The notes under the pieces were generated by a model. The model saw only the letters and a program-made list of their open reading frames with translations. It was not told the origin of the DNA and searched no databases. The translations under genes were made by a program, and so were the position numbers. Below are positions 23,375 to 34,000 of a DNA stretch of 64,000 bases, piece by piece. The stretch covers positions 2,294,001 through 2,358,000 of the forward strand of contig NZ_CP030827.1 in the NCBI RefSeq assembly GCF_003597675.1, given 5' to 3'. Numbering within the stretch: the first letter of the stretch is position 1; each line of letters begins with the position of its first letter. Origin of the DNA: Neorhizobium sp. NCHU2750 (GTDB lineage: Bacteria; Pseudomonadota; Alphaproteobacteria; Rhizobiales; Rhizobiaceae).

Positions 23375-24790
23375 TCAGGCGGCCTGCGCAATCGCGTCGG
23401 CCGCCTTTTCTTTGCCGATGACGATCAGCCAGAACCGGCCGCAGAGCAGAATGGCCGCCGCGGCAAGGCCGAGAACGAAACCGTACCAGACCCCCTCGCC
23501 CTGCATTCCCAGCGGAAAGGCGAACAGATAGGCGCAGGCAAACCCGATCGGCCAATAGGCGATCAGCGCCAGGATCATCGGCACCCGCGTATCCTTCAAG
23601 CCCCGCAACAACCCGGCACCGACCGCCTGCAATCCGTCGACAAGCTGGAAAATCCCGGCAATCACGATCAGCGGCGCGGCAAAATCAAGTACAGCCTGCG
23701 CGTCCGGCTGGTGCGTATCGAGGAACAACGCCCCGAGCTCGCGCGGAAACGTGGCGAAGATCGCCCCGCCGACCAGCGTGAAGCAGATGCCGACGACGAG
23801 CACCGCGATCGCCGCCCGCCTGACGCCGACAAGATCGTTGCGGCCAAGCGAAAGCCCCACCCTGACGGTTGCCACCTGCGCAAGGCCGAGCGGGATCATG
23901 AATGCGATCGAGGCGAATTGCAGCGCAATCCCATGGGCGGCAAGCTGCTGGGTGCCGAGCGTGCCCATCAGAAGCGAGGCTGCGGCAAACAGGCTGGTTT
24001 CCGCCAGGATGGTAAAGCTGATCGGCAGGCCGAGCAGTGCAATCTCCTTCAGCATGCCCCAGTCCGGTCGCCAGAACCGCACGAAAAGCTCGTAGTCGCG
24101 CATCTCCTTCTGGCTCTCGATATAGACGAGCATCAGCACGAAGCCGGTCAGGTTGGCACAGACGGAGGCGATCGCGGCCCCGATCAGCCCGAGTTGCGGC
24201 GCACCGAAACGGCCGAAGATCAGCACATAGGCGACGATGGCATTGAGGATGAACATGCCGATCGTGACGTAGAGCACGACCCCGCCCTTCTCCAGCCCGG
24301 TAACGAAGCTTCGAAGTGCCATAAGTCCGAGTGCCGGAAATATGCCCCATTGCATGACCCGCAGGTAATGCTGCGCCAGCGCCGCCACATCCGGCTGCTG
24401 TCCGAGCTTCAGCAGGATCGGCTCGCAGAACCACAGAAGCGGCGCCGTCAACGCACCATAGAACAGCACGATCCACAGTCCCATGCGCACCGACCGGCGC
24501 ACGGAGACCGTATCCTTGCGACCAAGCGCGTGAGCCACCACCGGCACGACGGCAGCACTGAAACCGGTCCCGAAAATGAAAATGATGAAGAAGATCTGGT
24601 TTGCCAGCACAACGGCCGCAAGCTCCGTCGTACCGAGCCAGCCGACGAGAATGATATCCGTCGTGTTGATCGCCATCTGCGCCAGCTGCGCGCCGACCAG
24701 CGGAATGCCGAGCGCAAAGGTGGCGCGCAAATGCATCTTCCAGGAATTTTCCGTCCGTCGGGTGGCGTTCGTATCCGGCGAGCGCTGCAT
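23375..24790 (-). CDS. MATE-family multidrug/cation efflux protein (NorM-like)
   Basis: A 471-residue membrane protein with 12 predicted helices in two homologous halves. Each half starts with the MATE pattern (GIPLVGAQLAQMAINTTDII and GLPISFTILAETSLFAAASL). The duplicated LxxQ-type turns and the loop EKGGVVLYVTIGMFILNAIV fit NorM/DinF exporters driven by Na+ or H+. The ATG at 24790 is used; an internal ATG at 24736 (MHLRATFALG) would remove a 18-residue polar tail and is also plausible. Substrate unknown. It is convergent with carA across the palindromic element. Confidence 0.92.
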   Translation of the reverse strand: MQRSPDTNATRRTENSWKMHLRATFALGIPLVGAQLAQMAINTTDIILVGWLGTTELAAVVLANQIFFIIFIFGTGFSAAVVPVVAHALGRKDTVSVRRSVRMGLWIVLFYGALTAPLLWFCEPILLKLGQQPDVAALAQHYLRVMQWGIFPALGLMALRSFVTGLEKGGVVLYVTIGMFILNAIVAYVLIFGRFGAPQLGLIGAAIASVCANLTGFVLMLVYIESQKEMRDYELFVRFWRPDWGMLKEIALLGLPISFTILAETSLFAAASLLMGTLGTQQLAAHGIALQFASIAFMIPLGLAQVATVRVGLSLGRNDLVGVRRAAIAVLVVGICFTLVGGAIFATFPRELGALFLDTHQPDAQAVLDFAAPLIVIAGIFQLVDGLQAVGAGLLRGLKDTRVPMILALIAYWPIGFACAYLFAFPLGMQGEGVWYGFVLGLAAAAILLCGRFWLIVIGKEKAADAIAQAA

Positions 24791-25055
24791 GCGGCACCTC
24801 GATAAAAGAAAAAGCCGCTTCCAGAATTGGTCAGCGGCAATGCATCCTGCCTATAAAGAAGGCACGCCCGGTCGGCAACCCTGAAGCGCAATCCAGCAGT
24901 TTTTGTGGGCGTTACGTCAACGAACTTGATGGACCGCGCCGCTTGCCGGCGCCTCCCCGCCAGCTGGACGTAAAACCCGCCTTGCTCAAGGTTTTTTAAT
25001 GCGAACGGCCGGGGAATCGCGGCTATATCATCCGACAGTCTTGGGGATGATTTTG

Positions 25056-25535
25056 ATGATCGCACTTTTGTGGAATGGCATACTGGTCGGCATTGGCGCC
25101 ACCGTTCTCATGGATATCTGGGCCTTTGCGCTGCACTACCTGTTCGGCCAGGCGCGACCGAACTGGGCTCCCGGCGGCCGCTGGTTCCGCCACCTGGCCA
25201 ACGGCAAGGTGTTTCACGACAGCATCGGCACGGCAGAGCCTTACGAACATGAACTCGCGCTCGGCTGGACCGGCCATTATGTCGTCGGCATCATCTATGG
25301 CGTGGTTCTCGTCCTCGCCATGGGTCCCGGCTGGCTGGCATCGCCGACCTTCCTGCCCGCTTTCGTCTGGGGCATCGTCACCATTGCCGCCGGCTGGTTC
25401 CTGATGCAGCCCGGCATGGGGCTTGGCTGGGCAGCCTCGAAAACCCCCAATCCGACCAAGGTCCGTATCATCGGCCTCCTCACCCACACCGTCTTTGCCA
25501 TCGGCATGTGGGGCACCGCGATGCTGATCCGCTAG
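25056..25535 (+). CDS. DUF2938 family membrane protein
   Basis: A 159-residue protein with four hydrophobic segments: NGILVGIGATVLMDIWAFAL, YVVGIIYGVVLVLAMG, FVWGIVTIAAGWFLMQPG and LTHTVFAIGMWGTAMLI. It matches the DUF2938 pattern with conserved GATVLMD at the start, an internal GHYVVGIIYG and QPGMGLGWAASKTP. The open frame begins at 24999, but GGGGA is 8 bases before ATG 25056, so I start there. Function is unknown; a small integral membrane protein of the inner membrane. Confidence 0.85.
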   Translation: MIALLWNGILVGIGATVLMDIWAFALHYLFGQARPNWAPGGRWFRHLANGKVFHDSIGTAEPYEHELALGWTGHYVVGIIYGVVLVLAMGPGWLASPTFLPAFVWGIVTIAAGWFLMQPGMGLGWAASKTPNPTKVRIIGLLTHTVFAIGMWGTAMLIR

Positions 25536-25690
25536 GCCCCGCCCTGCCGACACGGATCATTCGAACGCAGGGAGCCGACGTCATTTGACCCGTCATAGAC
25601 GTTGACTTCCCGTTCATCGGAACAAACTAAAATAAGCGCGCAGTGACCTTTGATCCGGCGGCCGGCAATCATGCCGTCGTCGGCGAACGG

Positions 25691-27481
25691 ATGGTGTCTC
25701 GCATGCGGCTTAGTACGATCACACATCTCGCCTATGCGGTCACGCTGGTCCTGACTGCCGTGTCGGCCTCGACCTTCATCCTGTCGGCACGCAGCGCCTC
25801 GCAGGAACGCGTAGCGATCGAGCGGCATCTCGAAATCGATGATCTGGCTGAAGAACTCGCCATCACGGCCGAAAACCGAACGGAAGAAGCCCGTCTCTAC
25901 GTCATGCGGGCAGACGAGCAGCATCTGGCCAAATTCTATGTCGACGACGATCAGGAAGGTCGCCTCGAAGGCACAATCGCAAAGATGACGCTGCTTGGCC
26001 TCTCGCCGCAGGAAAAGGCGATGTTCGATGCCATCAGGGCCGATGCCGACGCGATTGACGCAATCGAGAAGAAAGCCATCGCCGCCTATCGCGACGGCCG
26101 GCAGATCGAGGCACAGCAGACCCTGTTCGGCGACGAGCATTACCGCCTCCAGACCGGCCTGGTAAAGTCGGTGGCGGATCTGCGCGAAAGCGTCACGACC
26201 CGCTCGCAACAGACCGTCGATGCCGCCAAGGCCAGAAGCGATTTCTTCGGCAATATCGCCAAGTCGATGCTGGTTCTGACCGCACTGATGTTCCTCGCCG
26301 TCCTCTATTTCGTGCTGAGCCGGCGGGTGGCCATGCCGCTCATCCGCATGAGCAATGTCGTGACAAGGCTCGCCCGACAGGATTACGACGTCGAGGTGCT
26401 GGATGACGGGCGGCGCGACGAAATCGGCGAGATGAACCACGCCATCCAGATCTTTCGCGACAATGGCCGCGAGCGCGAGCGGCTGGATGCCGAGCGCCGC
26501 AAGGATCAGCGCATGAAGGACCTGATCCTGCAGATGATGCATCGGGTCCAGGCCTGCCAGAACCAGGAGGAACTGTCGGATGTCGTCTCCCGCTTCATGC
26601 CGCAGATATTCCCGCAGGCTGCAGGCCACCTGTTCGTCATGAAGGAACAGGGCTCGACCCTGCAATCACTCGGCCAGTGGCTGGATCCGAAGGCATCCGA
26701 AACGCATTTCTCGATCGATGATTGCTGGGGCCTTCGGCGCGGCCGGCCGCATCTGAGCGAGTCGGAAGGCGAGGATGTCAGTTGTCATCACATCCACGTC
26801 GGCACTAGCAGCAATCTCTGTTTCCCTCTGACGGCGCTCGGCGACATTGTCGGTCTTCTTTACCTTGAAAGTGCGCCGGGCAATCATCCGTCACAGACCG
26901 ATCGCCTCTATCTCGAACTCCTGGCGGAAAATGTCGGGCTCGCCGTCGCCAACCTGCAGCTTCGCCAGCGGCTCGTCGGCATGGCCAAGCGCGATGCGCT
27001 CACCGGCCTGATGAACCGCCGCTCTCTCGACGAGACGCTTAACCGGCTGATCGAGGAACCGGCCAATCCGCTTGCCTGCCTGATGATCGACATCGACTAT
27101 TTCAAGCGGTTCAACGATCAGTTCGGCCATGATGCAGGCGATGCCGTCATGCAATATGTGGCGCGCCTGCTGTCGGAAGTGGTCAACGGCCGCGGCGACG
27201 TATTTCGCTTCGGCGGCGAGGAGTTCACCGTTCTGCTTGCCGGATCGACGGCGGCGGATGGCGAACATGTTGCCGAGCAATTGAGGCAATCCGTCGAACG
27301 CGCGCCCCTGTCCTATCGCGGCCGCCTGCTCGATCCCGTCACCATTTCGCTCGGCATTTCCACCTCGCCGCAGACGGGCCCGGTCACCAGCATACTGGAA
27401 CGGGCCGACCGCGCCCTGCTTGCGGCAAAGCGCAACGGCCGCAACCGATGGATCCTGGAAAGCGTAGAGGAGCAGGCCTGA
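25691..27481 (+). CDS. Membrane-bound diguanylate cyclase (sensor-HAMP-GAF-GGDEF)
   Basis: A 596-residue sensor enzyme from ATG 25691; in-frame GTG 25643 and ATG 25703 are alternatives. Order: TM1 (THLAYAVTLVLTAVSASTF), a helical periplasmic sensor of ~170 residues, TM2 (MLVLTALMFLAVLYFVLS), HAMP (RRVAMPLIRMSNVVTRLARQ), a GAF-like domain (FVMKEQGSTLQSLGQWL to LYLESAPGN) and a C-terminal GGDEF domain with MIDIDYFKRFND and FRFGGEEF. GGEEF is an active signature, so it should make cyclic di-GMP from GTP. The product-inhibition RxxD is not seen at the usual place five residues before GGEEF. Nothing nearby hints at the ligand. Confidence 0.93.
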   Translation: MVSRMRLSTITHLAYAVTLVLTAVSASTFILSARSASQERVAIERHLEIDDLAEELAITAENRTEEARLYVMRADEQHLAKFYVDDDQEGRLEGTIAKMTLLGLSPQEKAMFDAIRADADAIDAIEKKAIAAYRDGRQIEAQQTLFGDEHYRLQTGLVKSVADLRESVTTRSQQTVDAAKARSDFFGNIAKSMLVLTALMFLAVLYFVLSRRVAMPLIRMSNVVTRLARQDYDVEVLDDGRRDEIGEMNHAIQIFRDNGRERERLDAERRKDQRMKDLILQMMHRVQACQNQEELSDVVSRFMPQIFPQAAGHLFVMKEQGSTLQSLGQWLDPKASETHFSIDDCWGLRRGRPHLSESEGEDVSCHHIHVGTSSNLCFPLTALGDIVGLLYLESAPGNHPSQTDRLYLELLAENVGLAVANLQLRQRLVGMAKRDALTGLMNRRSLDETLNRLIEEPANPLACLMIDIDYFKRFNDQFGHDAGDAVMQYVARLLSEVVNGRGDVFRFGGEEFTVLLAGSTAADGEHVAEQLRQSVERAPLSYRGRLLDPVTISLGISTSPQTGPVTSILERADRALLAAKRNGRNRWILESVEEQA

Positions 27482-27887
27482 GCCCTGTCGCAGCCCGAAA
27501 AAAGCCGAAGAGTCTAAACCCGTTGCATACCCTCGGGGACGATGTCGGCACCGGCGAAAAAACTTGCCCGCAGTTTCAATATCTTCATCGAAGCCTCGGG
27601 CGGTTTTCATCCCCGCTCCGCCGGGCTGCGCAACAATCATCGCGTCATCGGGCGGGAAACCGGGTTCGCGAACCGGCCTCCTCATCCAGGTTCAGAAACC
27701 CGGTTTCCGATGATGGCCGCGAATGCCGCAAGGACGGGAATTGACAAGTCCCGGATCAAAGGCAGGAAACGGTCGGGGCAGGCAAAAGCCTACCACCAAA
27801 CCACCGATACAAGACGCCTGCCCCGCTCCCGCATTTCATCCACCATGCCGGTTCCCCGGCCTGGCGGCATCTGCTGCGCGCAGTGTT
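27482..27887. other. Intergenic region with two dyads
   Basis: 406 bp between two convergent genes with no supported gene. A 12-bp inverted repeat GGAAACCGGGTT / AACCCGGTTTCC lies within 27650-27710, and GGGGCAGGC (27775) is mirrored by GCCTGCCCC (27816). Both could form hairpins in the 3' untranslated regions. The in-frame ORFs here overlap the metallopeptidase antisense and look spurious. Confidence 0.5.
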
Positions 27888-28796
27888 TCAAATATCGCCG
27901 GAGAATGTATCGCAAGCGCTCATATTGCCGCTGTCGAAGCCGCGCTTGAACCAGCGCACGCGCTGAGCCGAGGTGCCGTGGTTGAAGCTTTCGGGCACCA
28001 CATAGCCCTGGCTGCGCTTCTGCAGCGTGTCGTCGCCGATCTGCTGGGCGGCATTCAGCGCCTCCTCCAGATCGCCCTGGCTGAGCAGACCTTTCTGGTC
28101 GGTATGCTTGCCCCAGACGCCGGCAAAGCAATCGGCCTGAAGCTCGACCCTGACCGACATCTGGTTGGCTTGCGCCTCGCTCATCCGCTGGCGGGCCTGA
28201 TTGAACTTCGGCAGGATTCCGAGAAGGTTCTGCACGTGATGGCCAACCTCATGCGCGATCACATAGGCCTCGGCGAAATCGCCCGATGCGCCGAAACGCT
28301 GCGAGAGTTCGTCGAAAAAGCTGGTGTCGAGATAAAGCTTGCGATCTCCGGGGCAATAGAACGGGCCGGATGCCGCCGACGCGTAGCCGCAGGCCGAATT
28401 CACCCGACCCGAAAACAGAACGAGCGTGGGATCCTGATAGGTCTGGCCATTGCCCTTGAAGATCTCCGTCCAGGTATCCTCTGTATCGGCAAGCACGGTC
28501 CGCACGAAGGCGGTCATGTCGTCATTGGCCGGACCGCTGGGGCGCGACTGCTGGGTCGTCGTGCCGCCGCCGCCAAGATCGATATCGCCGCCGGAAAGCA
28601 GGGTGAGCGGGTTGATGCCGGTGATCCAGCAGATGATCAGCACGACGACGATGCCGCCGATGCTCAGGCCGCCGCCGCCCCGGCCGCCGCCGCCGATCGG
28701 GATGCGAAAACCACCGCCACCCATCGGGCTTCCGCCCATCGACGACCCGCGCTGGTCCTCGACATTGTCAGACTGACGGCGTCCTTTCCATTCCAT
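27888..28796 (-). CDS. Neutral zinc metallopeptidase (YpfJ/KPN_02809 family)
   Basis: A 302-residue membrane-anchored putative protease. A Gly-rich N-terminus (MGGSPMGGGGFRIPIGGGGR) leads to a single TM helix (LSIGGIVVVLIICWITGI) and then the peptidase domain. The zinc motif HEVGHH follows EAYVIA around residue 195, and ELQADCFAGVWG supplies the third ligand (ExxxD-type). Cys residues in SACGYASAASGPFYCPGD suggest a periplasmic location. Start ATG 28796 has GGAG at a good distance; the frame could begin three codons earlier. Substrates unknown. Confidence 0.92.
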   Translation of the reverse strand: MEWKGRRQSDNVEDQRGSSMGGSPMGGGGFRIPIGGGGRGGGGLSIGGIVVVLIICWITGINPLTLLSGGDIDLGGGGTTTQQSRPSGPANDDMTAFVRTVLADTEDTWTEIFKGNGQTYQDPTLVLFSGRVNSACGYASAASGPFYCPGDRKLYLDTSFFDELSQRFGASGDFAEAYVIAHEVGHHVQNLLGILPKFNQARQRMSEAQANQMSVRVELQADCFAGVWGKHTDQKGLLSQGDLEEALNAAQQIGDDTLQKRSQGYVVPESFNHGTSAQRVRWFKRGFDSGNMSACDTFSGDI

Positions 28797-28896
28797 CGTG
28801 CCCACTCCTAGACGACAGCATCCCTAATTTAGCGTCAATATAGCGCAGACGGCGCGAAAGGCGATGCGCAATGCAACGCCTTGCACGCCCCCTTCA

Positions 28897-30108
28897 TCAG
28901 GCCGCCTGCAATTGCTTCTTGCTCGGCAGGAACACCGTGAGCAGACCGATTGCCGGCAGGAAGGCGCAGACGCCGTAGACGAAGGTGATGCCGTAACTGT
29001 CTGCCAATACGCCGAGGATTGCCGCCGCAATGCCACCGACACCGAATGCGATGCCGAAGAAGATGCCGGCGATCATGCCGACCCGGCCCGGCACCAGTTC
29101 CTGCGCCATCACGATGATCGCCGGGAAGGACGAAGCCATGATGAAGCCGATGATCGCCGACAGCGCGATGGTGATCGGCAGGTTGGCATAGGGCATGGCG
29201 AGCGTGAACGGCAGGACGCCGAGGATCGATATCCAGATCACCACCTTGGAGCCGAACCGGTCGCCAATCTGCCCGCCGACGACGGTACCGAGCGCGACGG
29301 CGCCGAGGAAGACGAACAGCATGATCTGCGACATCTGCACGGAGACGCCGAACCGCTCGATCGCAAAGAACGTGTAATAGCTGCTGATCGAAGCCATGTA
29401 GGCGTTCTTCGAGAAGGTCAGGATGGTCAGCACGGTGAGCGCGATCACCACGGTCCGCTTCGGCAGGTTATGGACATTGACCACCTTCTTCTTGCCCTTG
29501 TTGGCGGCCATATGCGCCTTGTACCAGCGCGCCACCCAGGAAAGCACGATGATTCCGAGAAGCGCCATGCCGGAGAACCAGGCGACACTGCCCTGCCCGT
29601 TCGGCACGATGATGAAGGCGGCAAGCAGCGGCCCGATCGACTGGCCGAAATTGCCGCCGACCTGGAAAGTCGCCTGGGCAAACCCGTAGCGCCCGCCGGC
29701 GGCAAGCCGCGCCACGCGCGATGCTTCCGGGTGGAACACCGCCGAGCCGATGCCGACCAGCGCCGCGGCAAAGACCAGCATCGCATAGGTATGCGACCCC
29801 GCCAGCATGAACAGGCCGATGAAGGTGGACCCCATGCCGACCGGCAGCGAATAGGGATAGGGCTTCTTGTCGGTAATGATGCCGATCACCGGCTGCAAGA
29901 GCGAGGCCGTGCACTGGAAGGCTAGCGTCAGGATGCCGATCTGCCAGAAATCGAGATTGTAGTCGGATTTCAGCATCGGATAGATCGCCGAAATCATCGA
30001 CTGCATGATGTCATTGAGCATGTGGCAGAAGCTCGCCGCCAAAATGATCGGCAAAACGGTCTTTTCCGCCGCAACGGTTGCCGCGGACTTTGATGTGGCA
30101 TCGGCCAT
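28897..30108 (-). CDS. fsr: Fsr-type MFS transporter (fosmidomycin resistance family)
   Basis: A 403-residue, 12-TM MFS exporter. The start ILAASFCHMLNDIMQSMISA with HMLND, the loop ITDKKPYPYSLPVGM, and FHPEASRVARLAAGGRYGFA are typical of the fosmidomycin-resistance (Fsr) branch. The open frame begins at 30162, but GGAGGGACATTCC precedes ATG 30108 and gives the conserved length. Physiological substrate is not known beyond fosmidomycin in E. coli. It is divergent from carB. Confidence 0.85.
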   Translation of the reverse strand: MADATSKSAATVAAEKTVLPIILAASFCHMLNDIMQSMISAIYPMLKSDYNLDFWQIGILTLAFQCTASLLQPVIGIITDKKPYPYSLPVGMGSTFIGLFMLAGSHTYAMLVFAAALVGIGSAVFHPEASRVARLAAGGRYGFAQATFQVGGNFGQSIGPLLAAFIIVPNGQGSVAWFSGMALLGIIVLSWVARWYKAHMAANKGKKKVVNVHNLPKRTVVIALTVLTILTFSKNAYMASISSYYTFFAIERFGVSVQMSQIMLFVFLGAVALGTVVGGQIGDRFGSKVVIWISILGVLPFTLAMPYANLPITIALSAIIGFIMASSFPAIIVMAQELVPGRVGMIAGIFFGIAFGVGGIAAAILGVLADSYGITFVYGVCAFLPAIGLLTVFLPSKKQLQAA

Positions 30109-30409
30109 GGAATGTCCCTCCGCGCAGCGCTGGTTAGAAACGGCTGCGTCATTTCGCAGCAACCTCTAATGCTCGCCATGGAGGCTGTCTATGGCGGGAT
30201 GCTCCATTGCAGTACGCCATCATGAATTTGGTTGTCGGCCCACCCGCAGAAGATGTCGAATTCCTGTCAATTTCCTTATTTATGGGGTTCCGTTCACGGC
30301 AAGATTTGCCTATAAGCCGCGTCTAGCCAGAAAAACGATACCCACGCGACCCGACCGGAGCTCCACGCCCCGAGCCGGCTTTTCGCGCAGAAAACAGCGG
30401 ATAGAGCCC
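30109..30409. other. fsr-carB divergent intergenic region
   Basis: 301 bp with no gene. A TATAAG hexamer at 30311-30316 is a possible carB -10 box, with only a weak -35 (TTCCGT-like) upstream. The long reading frame that enters carB from here is non-coding before ATG 30410. Confidence 0.45.
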
Positions 30410-33400
30410 ATGCCAAAGCGCCAAGACCTGAAATCGATCCTCATCATCGGCGCGGGTCCGATCGTCATCGGCCAGGCATGCGAGTTCGACTATTCCGGCA
30501 CCCAGGCCTGCAAGGCGCTGCGCGAGGAAGGTTACCGGGTCATCCTGGTCAATTCCAACCCGGCGACGATCATGACCGATCCGGGCCTTGCCGACGCAAC
30601 CTATGTCGAGCCGATCACGCCGGAAGTCGTCGCCAAGATCATTGCCAAGGAACGCCCGGACGCGCTTCTGCCCACCATGGGCGGCCAGACGGCGCTCAAC
30701 ACGGCACTCTCCTTGAAGCGCATGGGCGTGCTCGACCGCTACAATGTCGAGATGATCGGCGCCAAGCCCGAAGCGATCGACAAGGCCGAGGACCGCGCCC
30801 TGTTCCGCGAGGCGATGGCCAAGATCGGTCTTGAGACGCCGAAGTCGATGCTGGCCAACGCCACCGAGATCAAGGATGCCGACCGCAAGAAGCACGAAGC
30901 ATCCCGCGCCGAGCTGAAGGGCAAACTGTCCGGTGCCGAACTCGACAAGGCGCTCGATGCACTCGAAAACCAGTGGAACCTCGGCGAAAGCGACCGCAAG
31001 CAGCGTTACATGGCCCATGCCATGGCGATCGGCGCCCAGGCGCTTGACGTCGTCGGCCTGCCCGCAATCATCCGCCCGTCGTTTACGCTTGGCGGCACCG
31101 GCGGCGGCATTGCCTATAACCGCTCGGAATTCTTCGAGATCGTCGGCTCCGGCCTCGACGCCTCGCCCACCACCGAAGTGCTGATCGAAGAGTCGGTCCT
31201 TGGCTGGAAAGAGTATGAAATGGAAGTCATCCGCGACAAGGCGGATAACTGCATCATCATCTGCTCGATCGAAAACATCGATCCGATGGGCGTCCATACC
31301 GGCGATTCTATCACCGTCGCGCCGGCCCTGACGCTGACCGACAAGGAATACCAGATCATGCGCAACGCCTCGATCGCGGTCCTGCGCGAGATCGGCGTCG
31401 AAACCGGCGGCTCGAACGTGCAGTTCGCCGTCAACCCGGCCGATGGCCGCCTCGTCGTCATCGAAATGAACCCGCGTGTCTCGCGCTCGTCCGCTCTCGC
31501 ATCGAAGGCCACCGGCTTCCCGATCGCCAAGGTCGCGGCCAAGCTCGCCATCGGCTACACGCTCGACGAACTCGACAACGACATTACCGGCGGCGCAACG
31601 CCCGCCTCCTTCGAGCCGTCGATCGATTATGTCGTCACCAAGATCCCGCGTTTTGCTTTCGAAAAGTTCCCCGGCGCCTCGCCGGTTCTGACCACTGCGA
31701 TGAAGTCGGTCGGCGAAGTCATGGCGATCGGCCGCACCTTTGCAGAATCGCTGCAGAAGGCGCTGCGCGGCATGGAAACCGGCCTGACCGGTCTCGATGA
31801 AATCGAGATCCCCGGCTATGACGACGGCGAGGACAAGCACAATGCCATCCGCGCCGCGATCGGCACGCCCACCCCGAACCGCCTGCGCCAGGTTGCCCAG
31901 GCGCTTCGTCTCGGCATGTCGGAGGCAGACGTTCACGAAAGCTGCAAGATCGATCCGTGGTTCATCGCCCAGCTGAAGGCGATCGTCGACATGGAAGCCC
32001 GCATCCGCGAACACGGCCTGCCGGCGGATGCCGAAAACATGCGCATGCTGAAGGCCATGGGCTTCTCCGACGCGCGCCTCGCCTCGCTCACCCACAAGCG
32101 CCCGAAGGAAGTCGCCGAACACCGCAATGCGCTGAATGTGCGTCCGGTCTTCAAGCGCATCGATACCTGCGCGGCCGAATTCGCCTCGCCGACCGCCTAC
32201 ATGTACTCGACCTACGAGACGCCCTTCGTCGGTGAACTGCGCTCGGAAGCCGAAGTCTCGACGGCCAAGAAGGTCGTCATCCTCGGCGGTGGCCCGAACC
32301 GTATCGGCCAGGGCATCGAGTTCGACTATTGCTGCTGCCACGCCGCCTTCGCCCTGAAGGATGCAGGCTTCGAAGCGATCATGATCAACTGCAACCCGGA
32401 AACGGTTTCTACCGATTATGACACCTCCGATCGCCTCTATTTCGAGCCGCTGACGGCTGAAGACGTGATCGAGATCCTCCGTGCGGAGCAGGAAAAGGGT
32501 GAAGTCGTCGGCGTCATCGTCCAGTTCGGCGGCCAGACGCCGCTGAAGCTTGCCGAAGCGCTCGAAAAGAACGGCATCCCGATCCTCGGCACCGCGCCCG
32601 ACATGATCGACCTTGCTGAAGACCGCGACCGTTTCCAGAAGCTTCTGATGAAGCTCGACCTGACGCAGCCGAACAACGGCATCGCCTATTCGGTCGAGCA
32701 GGCCCGCCTCGTGGCCCAGGAAATCGGCTTCCCGCTCGTCGTGCGCCCCTCCTATGTTCTCGGCGGCCGCGCGATGCAGATCATCCACCAGGAAAGCCAG
32801 CTGCAGACCTACCTGCTCGACACCGTGCCGGAACTCGTGCCGGAAGACATCAAGCAGCGCTACCCGAGCGACAAGACCGGCCAGATCAACACGCTTCTGT
32901 CTAAGAACCCGCTCCTGTTCGACAGCTACCTGACCAACGCGATCGAAGTCGATGTCGACTGCCTCTGCGACGGCAAGGATGTCTTCGTCGCCGGCATCAT
33001 GGAACATATCGAGGAAGCCGGCATCCATTCGGGTGACAGCGCCTGCTCGCTGCCGCCGCGCACCCTGTCGAACGAGACGATCGACGAGCTGGAACGCCAG
33101 GCCAAGGCCATGGCCAAGGCACTCAACGTCGTCGGCCTGATGAACGTCCAGTTCGCCATCAAGGACGGCACGGTCTACGTGCTCGAAGTCAACCCGCGCG
33201 CCTCGCGTACGGTGCCCTTCGTCGCCAAGACGATCGGAGCGCCGATCGCCAAGATCGCCGCCCGCGCCATGGCCGGCGAAAAGCTCGATCCGCTGTTCTC
33301 CGCCTATGGCGAAAAGCCCGATCCGCGCAACCTCAAGCACATCGCCGTCAAGGAAGCCGTCTTCCCGTTCGCCCGCTTCCCCGGCGTCGATACGCTGCTC

Positions 33401-33895
33401 GGGCCCGAAATGCGCTCGACCGGCGAAGTCATCGGCCTCGACACCGATTTTGCGCTGGCCTTCGCCAAGAGCCAGCTCGGCGCCGGCGTCGAACTGCCGC
33501 GTGGCGGCACCGTGTTCGTCTCGGTGCGCGACGAGGACAAGACCCGCGTCCTGCCGGCAATCAAGATCCTGACCGAGATCGGCTTCAAGGTTCTCGCCAC
33601 CGGCGGCACCCAGCGCTTCCTCGCCGACAACGGCATCGAGGCGGTGAAGATCAACAAGGTGCTGGAAGGCCGCCCGCATATCGAGGACGCGATCCGCAAC
33701 CGCCAGGTCCAGCTCGTCATCAACACGACCGACGGCAACAAGGCGATCTCGGATAGTAAATCGCTGCGCCGCGCCACGCTCATGCAGAAGGTGCCCTATT
33801 ACACCACCATGGCCGGCGCTGAGGCTGCGGCGCTCGCGATCAAGGCGCTCAAGGCCGGCAATCTCGAGGTCCAGCCGCTGCAGAGTTACTTCTGA
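30410..33895 (+). CDS. carB: Carbamoyl-phosphate synthase large subunit
   Basis: A 1161-residue CarB made of two homologous ATP-grasp halves plus an MGS-like allosteric domain. Half one begins [20 protein letters not shown] and half two [23 protein letters not shown]-grasp loops ([16 protein letters not shown] and [15 protein letters not shown]) and [13 protein letters not shown] are intact. The C-terminal MGS domain ([20 protein letters not shown]) would bind UMP/ornithine-type effectors. ATG 30410 ([10 protein letters not shown]) is the conserved start although the frame is open from 30191. Works with CarA in arginine and pyrimidine synthesis. Confidence 0.98.
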   Translation: MPKRQDLKSILIIGAGPIVIGQACEFDYSGTQACKALREEGYRVILVNSNPATIMTDPGLADATYVEPITPEVVAKIIAKERPDALLPTMGGQTALNTALSLKRMGVLDRYNVEMIGAKPEAIDKAEDRALFREAMAKIGLETPKSMLANATEIKDADRKKHEASRAELKGKLSGAELDKALDALENQWNLGESDRKQRYMAHAMAIGAQALDVVGLPAIIRPSFTLGGTGGGIAYNRSEFFEIVGSGLDASPTTEVLIEESVLGWKEYEMEVIRDKADNCIIICSIENIDPMGVHTGDSITVAPALTLTDKEYQIMRNASIAVLREIGVETGGSNVQFAVNPADGRLVVIEMNPRVSRSSALASKATGFPIAKVAAKLAIGYTLDELDNDITGGATPASFEPSIDYVVTKIPRFAFEKFPGASPVLTTAMKSVGEVMAIGRTFAESLQKALRGMETGLTGLDEIEIPGYDDGEDKHNAIRAAIGTPTPNRLRQVAQALRLGMSEADVHESCKIDPWFIAQLKAIVDMEARIREHGLPADAENMRMLKAMGFSDARLASLTHKRPKEVAEHRNALNVRPVFKRIDTCAAEFASPTAYMYSTYETPFVGELRSEAEVSTAKKVVILGGGPNRIGQGIEFDYCCCHAAFALKDAGFEAIMINCNPETVSTDYDTSDRLYFEPLTAEDVIEILRAEQEKGEVVGVIVQFGGQTPLKLAEALEKNGIPILGTAPDMIDLAEDRDRFQKLLMKLDLTQPNNGIAYSVEQARLVAQEIGFPLVVRPSYVLGGRAMQIIHQESQLQTYLLDTVPELVPEDIKQRYPSDKTGQINTLLSKNPLLFDSYLTNAIEVDVDCLCDGKDVFVAGIMEHIEEAGIHSGDSACSLPPRTLSNETIDELERQAKAMAKALNVVGLMNVQFAIKDGTVYVLEVNPRASRTVPFVAKTIGAPIAKIAARAMAGEKLDPLFSAYGEKPDPRNLKHIAVKEAVFPFARFPGVDTLLGPEMRSTGEVIGLDTDFALAFAKSQLGAGVELPRGGTVFVSVRDEDKTRVLPAIKILTEIGFKVLATGGTQRFLADNGIEAVKINKVLEGRPHIEDAIRNRQVQLVINTTDGNKAISDSKSLRRATLMQKVPYYTTMAGAEAAALAIKALKAGNLEVQPLQSYF

Positions 33896-33932
33896 GGCTT
33901 GCCGCGACAGCGCAAAGCGCTGGATCAGATCG

Positions 33933-33966
33933 GAGCCGGTCAGCAGCACTGCTGGCCGGCTCTTTT
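33933..33966 (+). terminator. carB terminator
   Basis: GAGCCGGTCAGC (33933-33944), a 6-nt loop and GCTGGCCGGCTC (33951-33962), one G-T pair, followed by TTTT. It lies 38 bp behind the carB stop. Confidence 0.88.
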
Positions 33967-34000
33967 CGTTTGCCAATCGGATTGAAGATGGAGGAACGAC

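Noticed and set aside
27542..27949. 135-codon forward ORF between the cyclase and metallopeptidase genes
   Set aside because: It runs antisense into the metallopeptidase gene and is Arg-rich without features.
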